Source: Epiperipatus broadwayi
Taxonomy: Eukaryota; Onychophora; Udeonychophora; Euonychophora; Peripatidae
DNA length: 64,000 bases
Reading direction: 5' to 3'
Assembly: GCA_028023455.1 (NCBI GenBank)
Contig: JAQFVV010012512.1
Span: 2,449,935 to 2,513,934, forward strand
Below, one piece after another: positions 38,068 through 49,000 of the stretch (positions within the stretch are counted from its first letter, which is position 1; the number at the start of each line of letters is the position of its first letter). A model generated the notes under the pieces. That model was not told the DNA's origin and ran no database searches. It saw only the letters and a program-made list of their open reading frames with translations. The translations under genes were made by a program, and so were the position numbers.

Positions 38068-38264
38068 ATTTGTAATATAGGCTTGTTAATTTAGGTCATG
38101 TGACATCTGACTTGTTTTCTTTGTAATAGTATTATTTTAGTGTACTGATGTGACATATGGTGGCAAAAGATTGTGGTATCTGCCATTATTAATTATCTTC
38201 ACCCTGGTAGTGAGTCAATAGCCAACTTACTATTTAATTTTCAGTAATATGTCTTTTATGAATT
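38068..38264. other. Short unassigned spacer
   Basis: Lies between the palindrome and the GIY-YIG remnant. No feature seen. Confidence 0.5.
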
Positions 38265-40357
38265 AAATTTCCATATTCTTCCATTCTAAATATTAATGAG
38301 AGAAAATACTCATACATATATGAAATATAAAATTCAATAATATTTATCATACTGAATATATTTTCGACTCATCATATTCACGATAAGCTTGGTGAGAACA
38401 TTAATTTTTTGCTGATTTGAATGCTATTAGTATTTTGGTTCATTATATATTCATTTTGTGTAATGGACCATGCATCTTTTATTTTTATGTTTGCCATCGT
38501 TTTTCCCTCACACATAACTTTAACAACATTGGGATCACAGCTATGGCTATATTCTCTTGTGATTATAAAAGACAGAGATAAATTAAATGCTTCAGGCTTA
38601 ATCTCAGATTTTTTTATACATTAATGAGTGCTGGGTCATTTTAGTTGTAAGATTTGCTCTGGTCTCACCATAATATACATGTGGACAGTCTTTTTCACTG
38701 CAGTTTAGAGCATAGACAACATTGGCGCCCCAGAGTTAAAATTTTGTTCTTTGTATTGTTAATAAGTTTATTTAAAATTATAAGAGTTCTGAATCTGACA
38801 TTAAAATTATCCGAACATATTTATGCTATTTTATTAGCCATAAGAGCTAAATATGATAGAGCAATTCAGATATTATTATTTATACAATCGCCCATTTATT
38901 AATTATTTTGGTTTTGAATTGTTCTATATATTTATGTATGTGCATTTTCTGTAATAACCTGTTTTTATCAAGTCAGCTACAGTTAATTAAATGTTCTCAG
39001 TTTTATGTGCTTCATATTGACATAAATGATGATTACGGTATAAAAAGTTTTTAACCCTTGGAATTTTTTGAGATATAGATACTTTAGATATTATATCTAT
39101 GTATCCTTTAATATGGGGGGGAGTATAACTTTTAAAAATTGGAGTGCATTGTGTGTCAGTTTAATTTTAAATTTAAATATTGAATTAGATTATCTTCCAG
39201 CTCAACTGTCCAATTCAACCCTGAATCTGTGATCATGTGATTAATTGTATTTTGCATATATATATACAATTTTCTTGCATGTTTAATATAGAATCAATTA
39301 TATTTCTTTGTAACCAAGATTTGACTATAAACGATTTGAGTAATAGATAAGCCCATTGTCCAAAACTCCGTCATCTCATATTCTTGCTTTGTATGTAGCT
39401 ATGATGTCGTTGGCTATACAATTTAAGGACTCTATGATAAATTCTCTTTTATATGTATTTGTATTCTTGTTTTTTAATAATTCATTGATAATTTTTATTG
39501 CCTCTTTGCAATTAACTGATCCACAGAGTTTTGTAAAATCAAAGAAGTTCATTCTATGATCATTAGAAATGAAGCACTTTTAATAATGTCCACAAATTTG
39601 AATCATGATTTTATGGTATGTTTGCCAAAATCTAATTCTTCTTTAAGTAATTATGTGACAAATTTGGAAGTTTCATGATAGTACTATTCGCCTAAATCAA
39701 TCATTAGTTTAAGCGGATGATGTCATTATGCATTTTCGTATTAGCAAATATCTAGTAATAGAGTAATAGATGGATACATTTGGAAATATTGTTACCTATC
39801 ATATAATTTATTTATGTATTTTTTTAAGTATGCAAGCTATAAATTTGTCTTTTTTGGTTTTGACATTGTAACTGTTAAGTCTATTAAACTTGAAAGTAAT
39901 AATTTGCATCAACAATTTCTCTTCAAACTTATCATTACTTGTCAGTAAAAAGCAATGACCTTTGCTGCATTTATACATATAATTTCGTTTTTAGCAAGTC
40001 CTTTTAAGTGTTTCGATGCTCTTCAATATAAGGCATTCAGAGTTTTTATATCAGCTTTCATTGCTGTTGCTGCCCTGTAAATTTTTTTATCGTTTTCATT
40101 TTCATAGGCCATTTTCAATTCTGCTACCATTTCCATTTGAAGATTTTACCATCCTCCACTGAAAAACCGAGGTCCGGCATTTAGTAGTGAAGCTTATTTT
40201 AATGCCATTCTATAACTTGATAAGTTGACGAAGCCTTTTTCTGTTGAAAAATTTCCTTCCTTCATTTTCAACGTTAAAGATTTAAATGTTTTGTCAAATC
40301 CAATTTTTAATTCTCTATTTAATTTTCCACACGTTTTATGTCCTCTTTTGTAGTAGG
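38265..40357 (-). pseudogene. GIY-YIG retroelement remnant, copy 1 (Penelope-like)
   Basis: Minus-strand decayed coding region. At 38723-38612 it reads VVYALNC, CPHVYYGETRANL, TTKMTQH, matching the GIY-YIG nuclease order (VVY for GIY, YYG for YIG, then a basic helix ending in His). Upstream in the element, at 39552-39379, MNFFDFTKLCGSVNCKEAIK and INELLKN resemble motif A and the following helix of Penelope-type reverse transcriptases (a D-x-x-x-L-F/C-T/G-S-V pattern). TVELEDNLIQYLNLKLN near 39180 resembles the segment between RT and nuclease in that family. Many stops are present and the RT core with YIDD is not visible. Parts recur at 43638-44336 and 45738-45846. GIY-YIG is reasonably supported; Penelope membership is tentative. 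Confidence 0.5.
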
Positions 40358-40591
40358 ATGTTTTATTTCTTATATTTATTTTGGGCCATAAATGCTATAT
40401 TTAACTTTTGGTTTGACGTTTTTCATTATCCATCTCATAAGTTGATTCTGTACTTAACTTATGAGATGGATAATGAAAAACGTCAAGTTAACTTATGACA
40501 TGGATAATAAAAAAACGTCAAACCAAAAGTTAAATATAGCATTTATGGCCCAAAATAAATATAAAAAATAAAGCATTATGATTCTGTACTT
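40358..40591. repeat. Inverted-flank junction at the 5' end of a retroposed element
   Basis: The left flank 40358-40440 is repeated in inverted form twice: a short copy at about 40456-40487 and a longer one at 40490-40573. The word TGATTCTGTACTT follows the flank (40443) and appears again at 40579. Together these form a foldback right at the insertion point of the element ending at 43430. This looks like template switching onto target DNA during insertion. Confidence 0.8.
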
Positions 40592-43444
40592 AAAAGTTAT
40601 TTTCCGTAACGAAAATACTGGTATAGTGTTTTTCTAGCGCTGTTTAAAGGATTTTTTTCTGCAGTTGGCTGGAGAAATAGTGAGTAAAACAGCTCAAATT
40701 TGATTTAACTAGTAGTTCTTGGGGTTTTGTGAGTCATGATGTCTAAATGGACAACCCAGAGATGAAATCCAACCTGTTTTACAATGAAGCTATTGACCAA
40801 AATTCCAAAGAAGCCATATTGACTAAGAAAATTTGGATCTGAATTTGCTAAGACTTTTAATAGAGATTTGATTTCAAAAGATGATCATAAAAGAGAAAAG
40901 AAACAACTTAAAGAAAAGCTCCATAAAAGAAATAACAATCGTTTGAAAGATCAGGAATTAAATTTGGGAAAAGAAAATTGGGTTAGTCATGCAGAAAACA
41001 TTACTATTTCAGAAACAAAGGCTTCCAGGTTGACACAGGAGAAAACTGTCTTATCGATATCTAAAGAGAAAAAAGCACCAATTATAGTAGGGAACACTCA
41101 TGGTAACTCCCATGTAAAGTTACAACAAGATTGATTGGAAAATAAAAGTAAGAATGAGATAATCATAAAAGATGAATTTCATTCTGGAAAATTAAGAAAC
41201 CGGAAGGTTAACCTACTGGAGATTCCGACTTTCAAAATGATTATAAGTGTGATGACTTAGTAGCTACTAATGTGGAGCAGAGTGGACTATTGTTTTCTTC
41301 TTCTTTTGTGTCCAAGTGGAGTGGGATTTCTTATGCTCAAATTGTTGAGAGTGGAGCTAAAGATTTTACAAGTAATGCTCGGCCCGAAAGGGGTCTTATG
41401 AATGATTCTGATGAGTTTTTTGATTTTCTTGATGATTATACTGATAGAATATTAAAGGAAAATAAAAAGAACCATCATTTGAGAACTCGGTCTTCGATTT
41501 CAACAGATAGCAGAAAAGTAACAACAACTTCAATGAAACTATCCCACCGAAGCTTTACACTTCATTCATTAAATATTACAATGAAAAATCCCTTATTTTA
41601 GCGGTCACAGATTCTTTCTGTGGTTTTTTCCGATTTCCCATAGATGGGCTTTATAGAGAATTAAGAAATAAAAAATTATGGATCTGATTCATTCAAATAA
41701 TCAGTACATCATCACTGAATTCCATAATAGTGATCAGAAGCTTAATTTTGTATTCTTTGTGAAATTATAAAAAAAACAAGTATGTGTGTCATATCAATAT
41801 GAATAAAGCTGCAATTCTCCTGGGGCAGATCAAGCACTATTTTATTAATTTTACTGGAAGATATTTATAATAATTACTGAATCCTTATGGTAAAATTTCT
41901 GATTTTAGACATCTCAGAGATAACAAAGCTGACTCAATTGCATATTTAAACATCACATTATTCTAACTCAGTCTTAACAAAGGCGTAAACCCTGATAATA
42001 TCCCAAATTTTATTTAATAAAGATGTCTCACCTTTAATTGTATGGGAATAAGTTCACAATGTTGTAATTGTAGTCTCAGGACACGTCTCATGAAAGAGTT
42101 TCTCTCGACAACGAGGTGTCAGTCATGTTGTGAGATGAAAAGAAGATTTCATAGTAATGCAGAGGTTAAAAGATAATTTTTACAGATAGTCGATGGAAGA
42201 GAATAAAAAAAAAGAACTATGGCTCAAAATACATATGGAAAGCAACATGATAATCTTCAGAATAGTAATCCAATGTTAAGTCATTCTTTGGCAAATTTTA
42301 AGGGAAAAACCATTGAATATGAAGAATCAGGTTAATCAGAAAGAGACAGATTTATAATGGCCAATAATAGAAAGAGGAAAGGAAAGCTGAATGGAAGTAG
42401 AGATACAGCATTAGATCTAAATGGGAAGGTTTGTTTTGTTAATGAGAAATGTCAGTCTGATGAATCTGAAATTGATGATCCTTTAAAAAAACAGAAGACA
42501 CTGAATAAAATAGATAAAGTTTTTAAGGACAGTATGTAATTAGGTGGTGATCATCTAGATAAAAAGGTTGATGTCAGAATTCAAAAGACTACAGTTGAAA
42601 CTTTTGCCGAACCATTTCTGAATGGGTTTCAAGATCTTAAGGATCCTCGAAGGGGAAAAAAATCTTTGTGGAAGCAAAGGACTTAATGAACATAGTCAAT
42701 AGTGATTCATTTAAAAAAGAGAGTGTGTCAGATGGTATAGCTAACATAACCACAAATGTGTCAACAGAATCATCAAATAAAAATGATAACCCAAATAGAA
42801 TGGAAAAGATGGCAGATGGTCTATTCCAACCTCATAAAGCTAGTCAGTACTTAAAGATGGCCTATTGGCCAAAGAAAATTCCCGCCCAAACAAATTGCTA
42901 AAAAACAACGTAGTAGACTAAGGAATGAGTTACAATATGGTGCAGCTCTTCCAAATAGTAAAGAAAATGATGAATTAGATGTGCCATTTGATCAATGATT
43001 AGGGATTACCAAACAAAGTGAAGGGGTTGGAAGTGTAAAGGATCAATAATGGGACAAATTTCTATAGTAGTTGACATTCACAATTCATTGGTCTTTAAAT
43101 ATGATTCTGAGGATGGCATAGTGAGTTCTGAAGATGGGTCGATAGGTCTACAAGATTATGTTTTCTTCAGTGACACTTCAAGTTTGTTCATCTGGATTAT
43201 CATAGCATAATGAATAATAGTTGGACAAATGTAAATATACTAATACATTCCTATCCAAACAATTCAATCCCTTGCCCCATTTATATGTATAAAATGCCAC
43301 TGATCTATGTAATAATATCTATTCAAAACTATACAGACATCTATGTATTCACGAAAGTAAACACTTATATACAAAAGTCATTCTTTGTAACTTCTGTTAA
43401 ATCTGAATAAAGTTCCCTTTTGAAAAAAAAAAGTTGATTCTGTA
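40439..43444 (+). mobile_element. Retroposed ORF1-type element with poly(A) and 14-bp target duplication
   Basis: The target duplication AAGTTGATTCTGTA is present at 40439-40452 and 43431-43444. The 3' end has AATAAA (43406-43411), about ten bases of spacing and an A-run (43423-43432), so this is a target-primed retroposition event on the plus strand. The body, from about 40592 to 43422, carries only ORF1-like coding remnants and no reverse transcriptase. It inserted into the flank of the GIY-YIG remnant. Confidence 0.8.
40742..43010 (+). pseudogene. Decayed ORF1/Gag-like protein with zinc-knuckle traces
   Basis: Plus-strand coding remnants within the retroposed element. Pieces include a basic, Lys/Glu-rich stretch (40868-41134: REKKQLKEKLHKRNNNRLKD) and an Asp-rich segment (41272-41601: GISYAQIVESGAKD, DEFFDFLDDYTDR). 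A Cys cluster follows at about 42062-42140 (CCNCSLRTRL, STTRCQSCCEM) that fits two damaged zinc knuckles. Last is a charged tail (42357-42900: KRKGKLNG, DDPLKKQKTLNK). Stops and frameshifts separate them. The order resembles ORF1 of L1/Tx1-like or other LINEs. Absence of ORF2 means this copy depended on another element's reverse transcriptase or is an internally deleted LINE. Confidence 0.5.
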
Positions 43445-43637
43445 GTTGGTCTTTAACTTTATTATGACTATTTATAGACTTACAAATTCTTACGTTGCAA
43501 CAGTTTGGATAAATGTCATAATATAAACATTTTTAAAGAAATCTATCCTAGCTTGGAGTGTTATAGTTTCCACTCTTATTTTATACACTGTTCCATAAAT
43601 CGGCTATTTCAAACATCTTAATAATATATAATTACAA

Positions 43638-44336
43638 ACCATACTCTGTCATTCTAAATATTAATATAAAAAAATACTAGTATTTGTAATATTTACCCTA
43701 CCGAGTTTGGAGTTCACATCATATACGTGGTCAGTCTGTTGAGAACATTAATTTTTTGCTAATTTGAATGCTATCAGTTTTTTGGTTCATTACATATTCA
43801 TTTTGTGTAATGAACCACGCATATTATATTTCTCTCTTTGTACACACCATTAACAGCACTCGGATCGCAATTAGGACAGTGTTCTTTCTTGTGATTATGA
43901 AAGAAAGGTGAATTAAATGCTTCAAGCTTAATCTTATATTCCTTATACATTAATGAGTGTTAAATCATTTTAGTTCTAAAATTTATGCTGGTCTCAACCT
44001 AATATATATATATATGTGAACAGTCTTTTTGGCTGCAGTTTATAGAACAGACAGCAATATAAAGTTAAAATCTTGTCCTTCGTATTGTTAATGAGCTTGT
44101 TTAAATTTATGAAAATTCTGAATCTGATATTAAATTTGTCCAAGTATATTTGGACTATTTTATTACCCATACATGATAAAAATGGTAGTGCCGTCCGAAA
44201 TTTATTATTTCTACAATCGCCTGTATATTAATTATTTTGTTTTTGAATTGCTCTATATATTTATATATGTATCGTCTGTAATAACGTGCTTTTATCAAGT
44301 CAGTCATGTTCTCAGTTTTATATGCTTTATACTAAT
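43638..44336 (-). pseudogene. GIY-YIG retroelement remnant, copy 2 (nuclease part)
   Basis: Clear DNA-level match to 38265-39005. The translation is partly better preserved after the nuclease core: NFRTKM, HSLMYKEYKIKLEAFNSPFF, HNHKKEHCPNCDPSAVNGV, giving a conserved His/Cys cluster behind the GIY-YIG helix. It has stops in the core (VYIYIY, stop, VETS). Similarity breaks at about 44336 and resumes at 45738, so about 1.4 kb of foreign DNA lies inside this copy. Confidence 0.5.
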
Positions 44337-44987
44337 ATATTGTTTAAGAAAACGATTGCATGTTATTTTAAGGTGTCAAATATGTAATTACTGGCTATAA
44401 AATCAAAATTAATTACAGCGTGATGCAGTACTCATTTGGTGAGTTGTTTTATATTATTACGATTCTTAGCCAATGGCTTCCCATCATGTTTTATATATTT
44501 ATTGAAATAAAAATATATGAATCTTATAGTAAGATTATATAATATGATAACCATTTTGCATAAAGGAAATATGTAGATGGAATGCAATTCATTAGGAAGC
44601 CAATCTTATATTGAAAATGCAGGTAGTTAAAATGGATAAATGTGATGGGCATAGAAAATCTAGTTAAAATGTTTTTGCTATTTAGCTAATATATTAATAT
44701 CAAGGCACTAAACACAGACACAAATGTACTCAAAACCTTTGTTTATAAATGTATGAAAATAAAGTATAAATATAAACAATAAACATAGCATTAAACTTAT
44801 TCATAAAAGAGAGAAGTATATAGTCCTCTGAAAAGCTATTAATAAGCTTATAAACTCATTTTCTCTTTTTCTAACTTTATAGAGAGTGGATTTAAATAAT
44901 AACTGAGAACTTTGTGAAAGATTTGTCTACTTTTACGGATGTAGCTCTTTATGTTCATAGATTATTATTTTTAGTAAAAGCTTTTTT

Positions 44988-45030
44988 AATACATTGTACA
45001 GGCTTAAACCTGCATTTATATATATAATAT
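44988..45030. repeat. Short repeat with CAGGCTTAAACCTG hairpin core, copy 1
   Basis: TACAGGCTTAAACCTGCAT followed by a (TA)-rich tract, directly upstream of a foldback remnant. The same word and tract occur at 46607-46650. Confidence 0.6.
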
Positions 45031-45034
45031 ATGT

Positions 45035-45160
45035 GGGATCCGAACTCAGACTTTCACACGACCCACTAATTATTTATCTTTTCAATATGTGTGTGATCAG
45101 GTGGATCAGCAATATGAGATGGCACTGAGAGTAATGGGTCGAGTGAAAGTCTGAGTTTAA
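45035..45160. mobile_element. tRNA-like foldback family, deleted copy
   Basis: The left end GGGATCCGAACTCAGACTTT matches the arm at 51404, and the right end GTGAAAGTCTGAGTTT matches the opposite arm. The core keeps GTGTGTGATCAGGTGGATCAG and AATATGAGATGGCA. Most of the left arm and centre are deleted. Confidence 0.75.
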
Positions 45161-45737
45161 ACGATTTTTTGCAAATTAAAAATATTAATATAGTACAACT
45201 CACATATGCATATCTATGCATGTGAAAAATAAGTAAATAATATATATATATAATCGATAGGAAATAAAAATTGGATCAGTATTTTGGTAACTTCCCTTAA
45301 TATAAAGAAGTTTATCTGAAACGCAACAATAAGACTTTGTTTTATATATATAATTACAAGTTTGACATCACGGTTTACAAATTCAAACTCGATAATATTA
45401 GATTTCTAATTTTTTTCTTATTTATAGTGTGTAATACACTGTACATAATTTTTTTAATTCGCTACATTTTTTAAATATTTTAAAAATCATTTGGATGAGA
45501 GGTTTCAATAGTAAGATTTTCAAAGTTAGATTATTTGCATTTAGAGAGCATGTAAAATTTCGTCATTAATATTCAAGTAATACTTTTTTTCTTCCATTCA
45601 TGCATTTTTCCATTAACATCAAACGAGCATGTTGTAATTTTGTCATTTTATATTTGTGTATTATGAAGTATAAACATTATATGATATGGCGATCGCAAGA
45701 CGAAATATTTTTTCTATTTTAAAAAATGTTATTTAGT

Positions 45738-45846
45738 TTCTTGCATGTTTAATATAGAATCAATTATATTTCTTTCTTTGTAAGCTAATATTTGACTACA
45801 CACGATTCGAATAATGGATAAGCCAATTGTCCAGAACTAATTAATC
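45738..45846 (-). pseudogene. GIY-YIG remnant copy 2, upstream fragment
   Basis: Matches 39270-39378 (TTGCATGTTTAATATAGAAT and onward) and resumes the copy interrupted at 44336. Confidence 0.65.
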
Positions 45847-45855
45847 ATATGGAAT

Positions 45856-46180
45856 ATCATACTTGATCTTACCAAGAAATCAGGGTTTACAAAAATCGAT
45901 GATGACAGCATTAAAAAGCTTTTGGTATCACACATTGAAGAATTAACTAATGAGAAATTAATGCAACTAAATAAAAAAAAAAGAAAGGCAGTGAGAAAAA
46001 GAAAATGAACCTGGGTACCAAAAAGCTGAAGAAAACAATTTTATATCACAAGGCTGTGATCAGCATGAAGTCAATCCATGAGAATTTACAACATATAGTG
46101 AGGAAATTTTAAAAAAAAACAGTCAAATGTCCATTCTAAACTTTTTTTCTAGAGATCCTAAGCCATTAACATTTGGCATA
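45856..46180 (+). pseudogene. Pogo/Tigger transposase C-terminal remnant
   Basis: The plus strand reads DDDSIKKLLVSHIEELTNEK followed by LMQLNKKKRK, the block that in Tigger/pogo transposases follows the catalytic core (DI-ELL--H-EELTNEDL-EL). After a gap and frameshift it gives EFTTYSEEILKKNSQMSILN and FFSRDPKP, matching the typical end with a Q-x-(S/T)-(I/L)-x-x-FF pattern. The catalytic DDD domain is not present. Dead fragment. Confidence 0.6.
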
Positions 46181-47430
46181 CCTTCTTTGAAAATCATGAT
46201 CTTCATTTATAAAACAATAATGGGCTCATTGAACGAGAAATTGATGATATAAAAAACTGGATGATGATGATAATGATTGCTTAGTGTTCTGTATGTAAGT
46301 AAACATAACTTTAAGCTAAATGTTTATTTACATAAGTTTGAGTTCATTATCTTGCATACATACATATTTGTATGGTATAATTTTTATTCCCAAATGCAAG
46401 ATAATTTTTTCCCAGAGAAATCTATTATAATCCCTTGCTTTTTATATAATATTCTTACTTTATAATAGTTTTGGGAAACCAGCTATCTTTACTAAGCAGG
46501 TTGAAGATATATGGGATGCTACAATATTATAATATATATATATATATCAATAGTAGAGAAATTATTAGCACCTGCTGTCTTGTATTTACAGTCAATATCT
46601 AAATTAATACACTATACAGGCTTAAACCTGCATATATATATATATATATTGAAACAGTATGATTTAATCATCATACATTTCACCTATTCTATAAAATAGT
46701 AGCCTTCATTTCCCTAGTTCAAATCCTAAAGGTACATATATATATATATAACAAAATACTTGGGAATTTAACATATATAAAAGTGTATATTTACATGTAT
46801 ATGTGTGTAATTGTATATGCACACACATCTGCTATAATTGTATATACATTTTGTAATATTTTTATTTGCTAAAAATGGTATATTCACATCTGATTGATAT
46901 TATCATTATATAATGACACACCTTATAATTTTATAAATATTTAACTTATGATTTTAAATAATTAAATTGGTTTTAAGCTGTGAAAATTGTATTATATAAG
47001 GACAGAATTCTCTAAATTATTACAAACGTCTTGGAAGTTAACCAGTTACCCAGTTATTTAATCATGTAAGCAATTAAAAACAAATGTAGATTTCTCATGT
47101 CTATGATAAAATGTTAGCAGCTTAAATCTCTTTCAGGAAAAGAAAAGGAGAAGCAATTCAATGTTTAAAAAAAAAAGAACTTTATCAATCTTATGAGACA
47201 CCACCGGTATAAATCCAGATTTTATGATTCTTAATAAAATAAAAATTGGACAATTAAACCTGCCATAAAAAAAAATCCAGCTGAACTTGAATCTCGGTGA
47301 AATAAAAAAGGAACAATTGGTAAACAATTAAGCCTGAAATCAATCTAACCGATTCGTTTGAAGTGGATGAAATTAAGACTTCTTAAGTTTTAAAATCTAA
47401 AAATAAAGATTGTGAATGAACTGTGAGAGG
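46181..47430. other. AT-rich DNA with a second hairpin-core repeat
   Basis: Contains TACAGGCTTAAACCTGCAT at 46615-46633 (copy 2 of the word at 44996), the word TTACAGTCAATATC (46585) that also flanks the foldback at 51.7 kb, and a B-box-like TAGTTCAAATCC near 46716. No gene recognised. Confidence 0.4.
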
Positions 47431-49000
47431 GGGGGATTAAAGAAATATAAAAAGGCCAGTTGAAAAGAAATCGAGATTCCATTTTGCTTTTACTCTCATG
47501 TTCACTCATATCCAGGCAGCGTGCCCACATTTGATTATGAAAACCATTGGCTAAAAAGACCATCATTGCCAGCTTCCTCAGTGGCTAGAACTGCTATGGA
47601 GACCAAAGACCAAAAACCACAGCCCTACTGAAAGGATAGCCCATAGATGAACCAGCTCAGATAAATCAGTCCATGTGTGTGTGTTTCATACTGCCAAGCT
47701 GCAAGCCTGTGGATAAATAATCGGTAACAACTTCTAATCCAAGCTAAATCTAAAAGCTATAGCAATCTATAAATCTTTTCTAAAACTAGCTATATAATAA
47801 ATCATGTGCACAAACTCTTAAATTCAAATCTTATAAATTAATCAAACTATGTTAAAAAAAAGTGTATTCTCTCTTAAAGTAATTAACTGTATTAGATAAA
47901 CATAACTCCACCTGTATAATTTTAAAATACTTTAAAAGTTAGATGTAAATCTTGCCTGATCTCAAACTCTTAAATCTTTTTAAATTCAACTTATAAAAGC
48001 TTATTTGCCTTATTATTTTCTCTATTTACGTCTATACCTTTGCATCTATATAGAGATTATTAACTATTATCCACTTAAAGAGACGATTTGTTCTCAAGTA
48101 AAGTAATGTATGCCGTTTGGCATATTTATATATCTCTGGTCCGAAACCTACTTTGATGCATTATTTGAGCTGCTATGTTTAGCTTAATATCACACATGTT
48201 GCTTATTAAAAGGTTTGTTTGGTTAAATAGAAGAGAGTGATAATTTAAGGCATATTCAGTAGTTAGCCAAGTTTAAGCCCCAGATATGCTTTAGACTCCA
48301 TTAATGTAATTTCGTAAAAATATGTAGTTAATTAATAAACTAGATCATTTTTAATAAAGTCCACTTTAGCACCATTTCAGTGCTTATTTAACTAACTGGT
48401 GGAGGGTAGTTTGCAGAAGAAACTATAGATTTTGCACTTTACTAATTGTATTAATTAATATTTGGAAAGCGTTGTGAACGAGTCTTTACGAAGCACTGAT
48501 GTGCATTCTGCCTTGCTATCATATAAGTATTAAGATAAGATTAGGTTTTAAGGGCTATCTTATCATCCCTAGTTCGGACAGCCTCTCTCTTAAATGGGAT
48601 CATGATTTTAAGGGACATTCTCATTTCCTCCTTTAAAACTGGAACACTGAATCCAGCATTGTATATTATGGCTGTTCGATCATCCAAACTAAAAGTTCAC
48701 ATATAGCAGGCGATTGGTAGCTGAGAACCGAGTAAACATTGCTGAATCTCATGAGTAAAGGCGCGTTCAAGCCACACCTCTGATGTAATTTGCATAGCAC
48801 TATAGCCTCAGAAGCTATGCTACAAAACACCAGCTTATCGGCTATTATATTAATTGTTCAGCATTGATCTGAACCTAAGATCTAGTTTATCTAAGAATAT
48901 CTGCATAAAGAGCACATTGACCGCACAGCACAAATAATAAATTTAAGTACACATTGTATAAAGTGCCCACTCTCTTAAAGTTTAACCCTTGACAAACTGA
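47431..49000 (+). other. More GC-balanced region with LTR-like features
   Basis: TGTGAGAGGGGGGGATTAAAG (47425-47445) is followed within 20 bases by a TATA box (ATATAAAAAGGCC at about 47447). Downstream sequence is more balanced in base composition than the surroundings through about 49000. The start could be a TG-type LTR end. I found no second copy, primer-binding site or coding region in the window, so it remains unassigned. Confidence 0.25.

Noticed and set aside
48715-48775. Possible tRNA-like A box and B box (TAGCTGAGAACC, GCGTTCAAGCC)
   Set aside because: The A box fits poorly and no acceptor, anticodon or T stem could be paired, so it was not called a tRNA or SINE.
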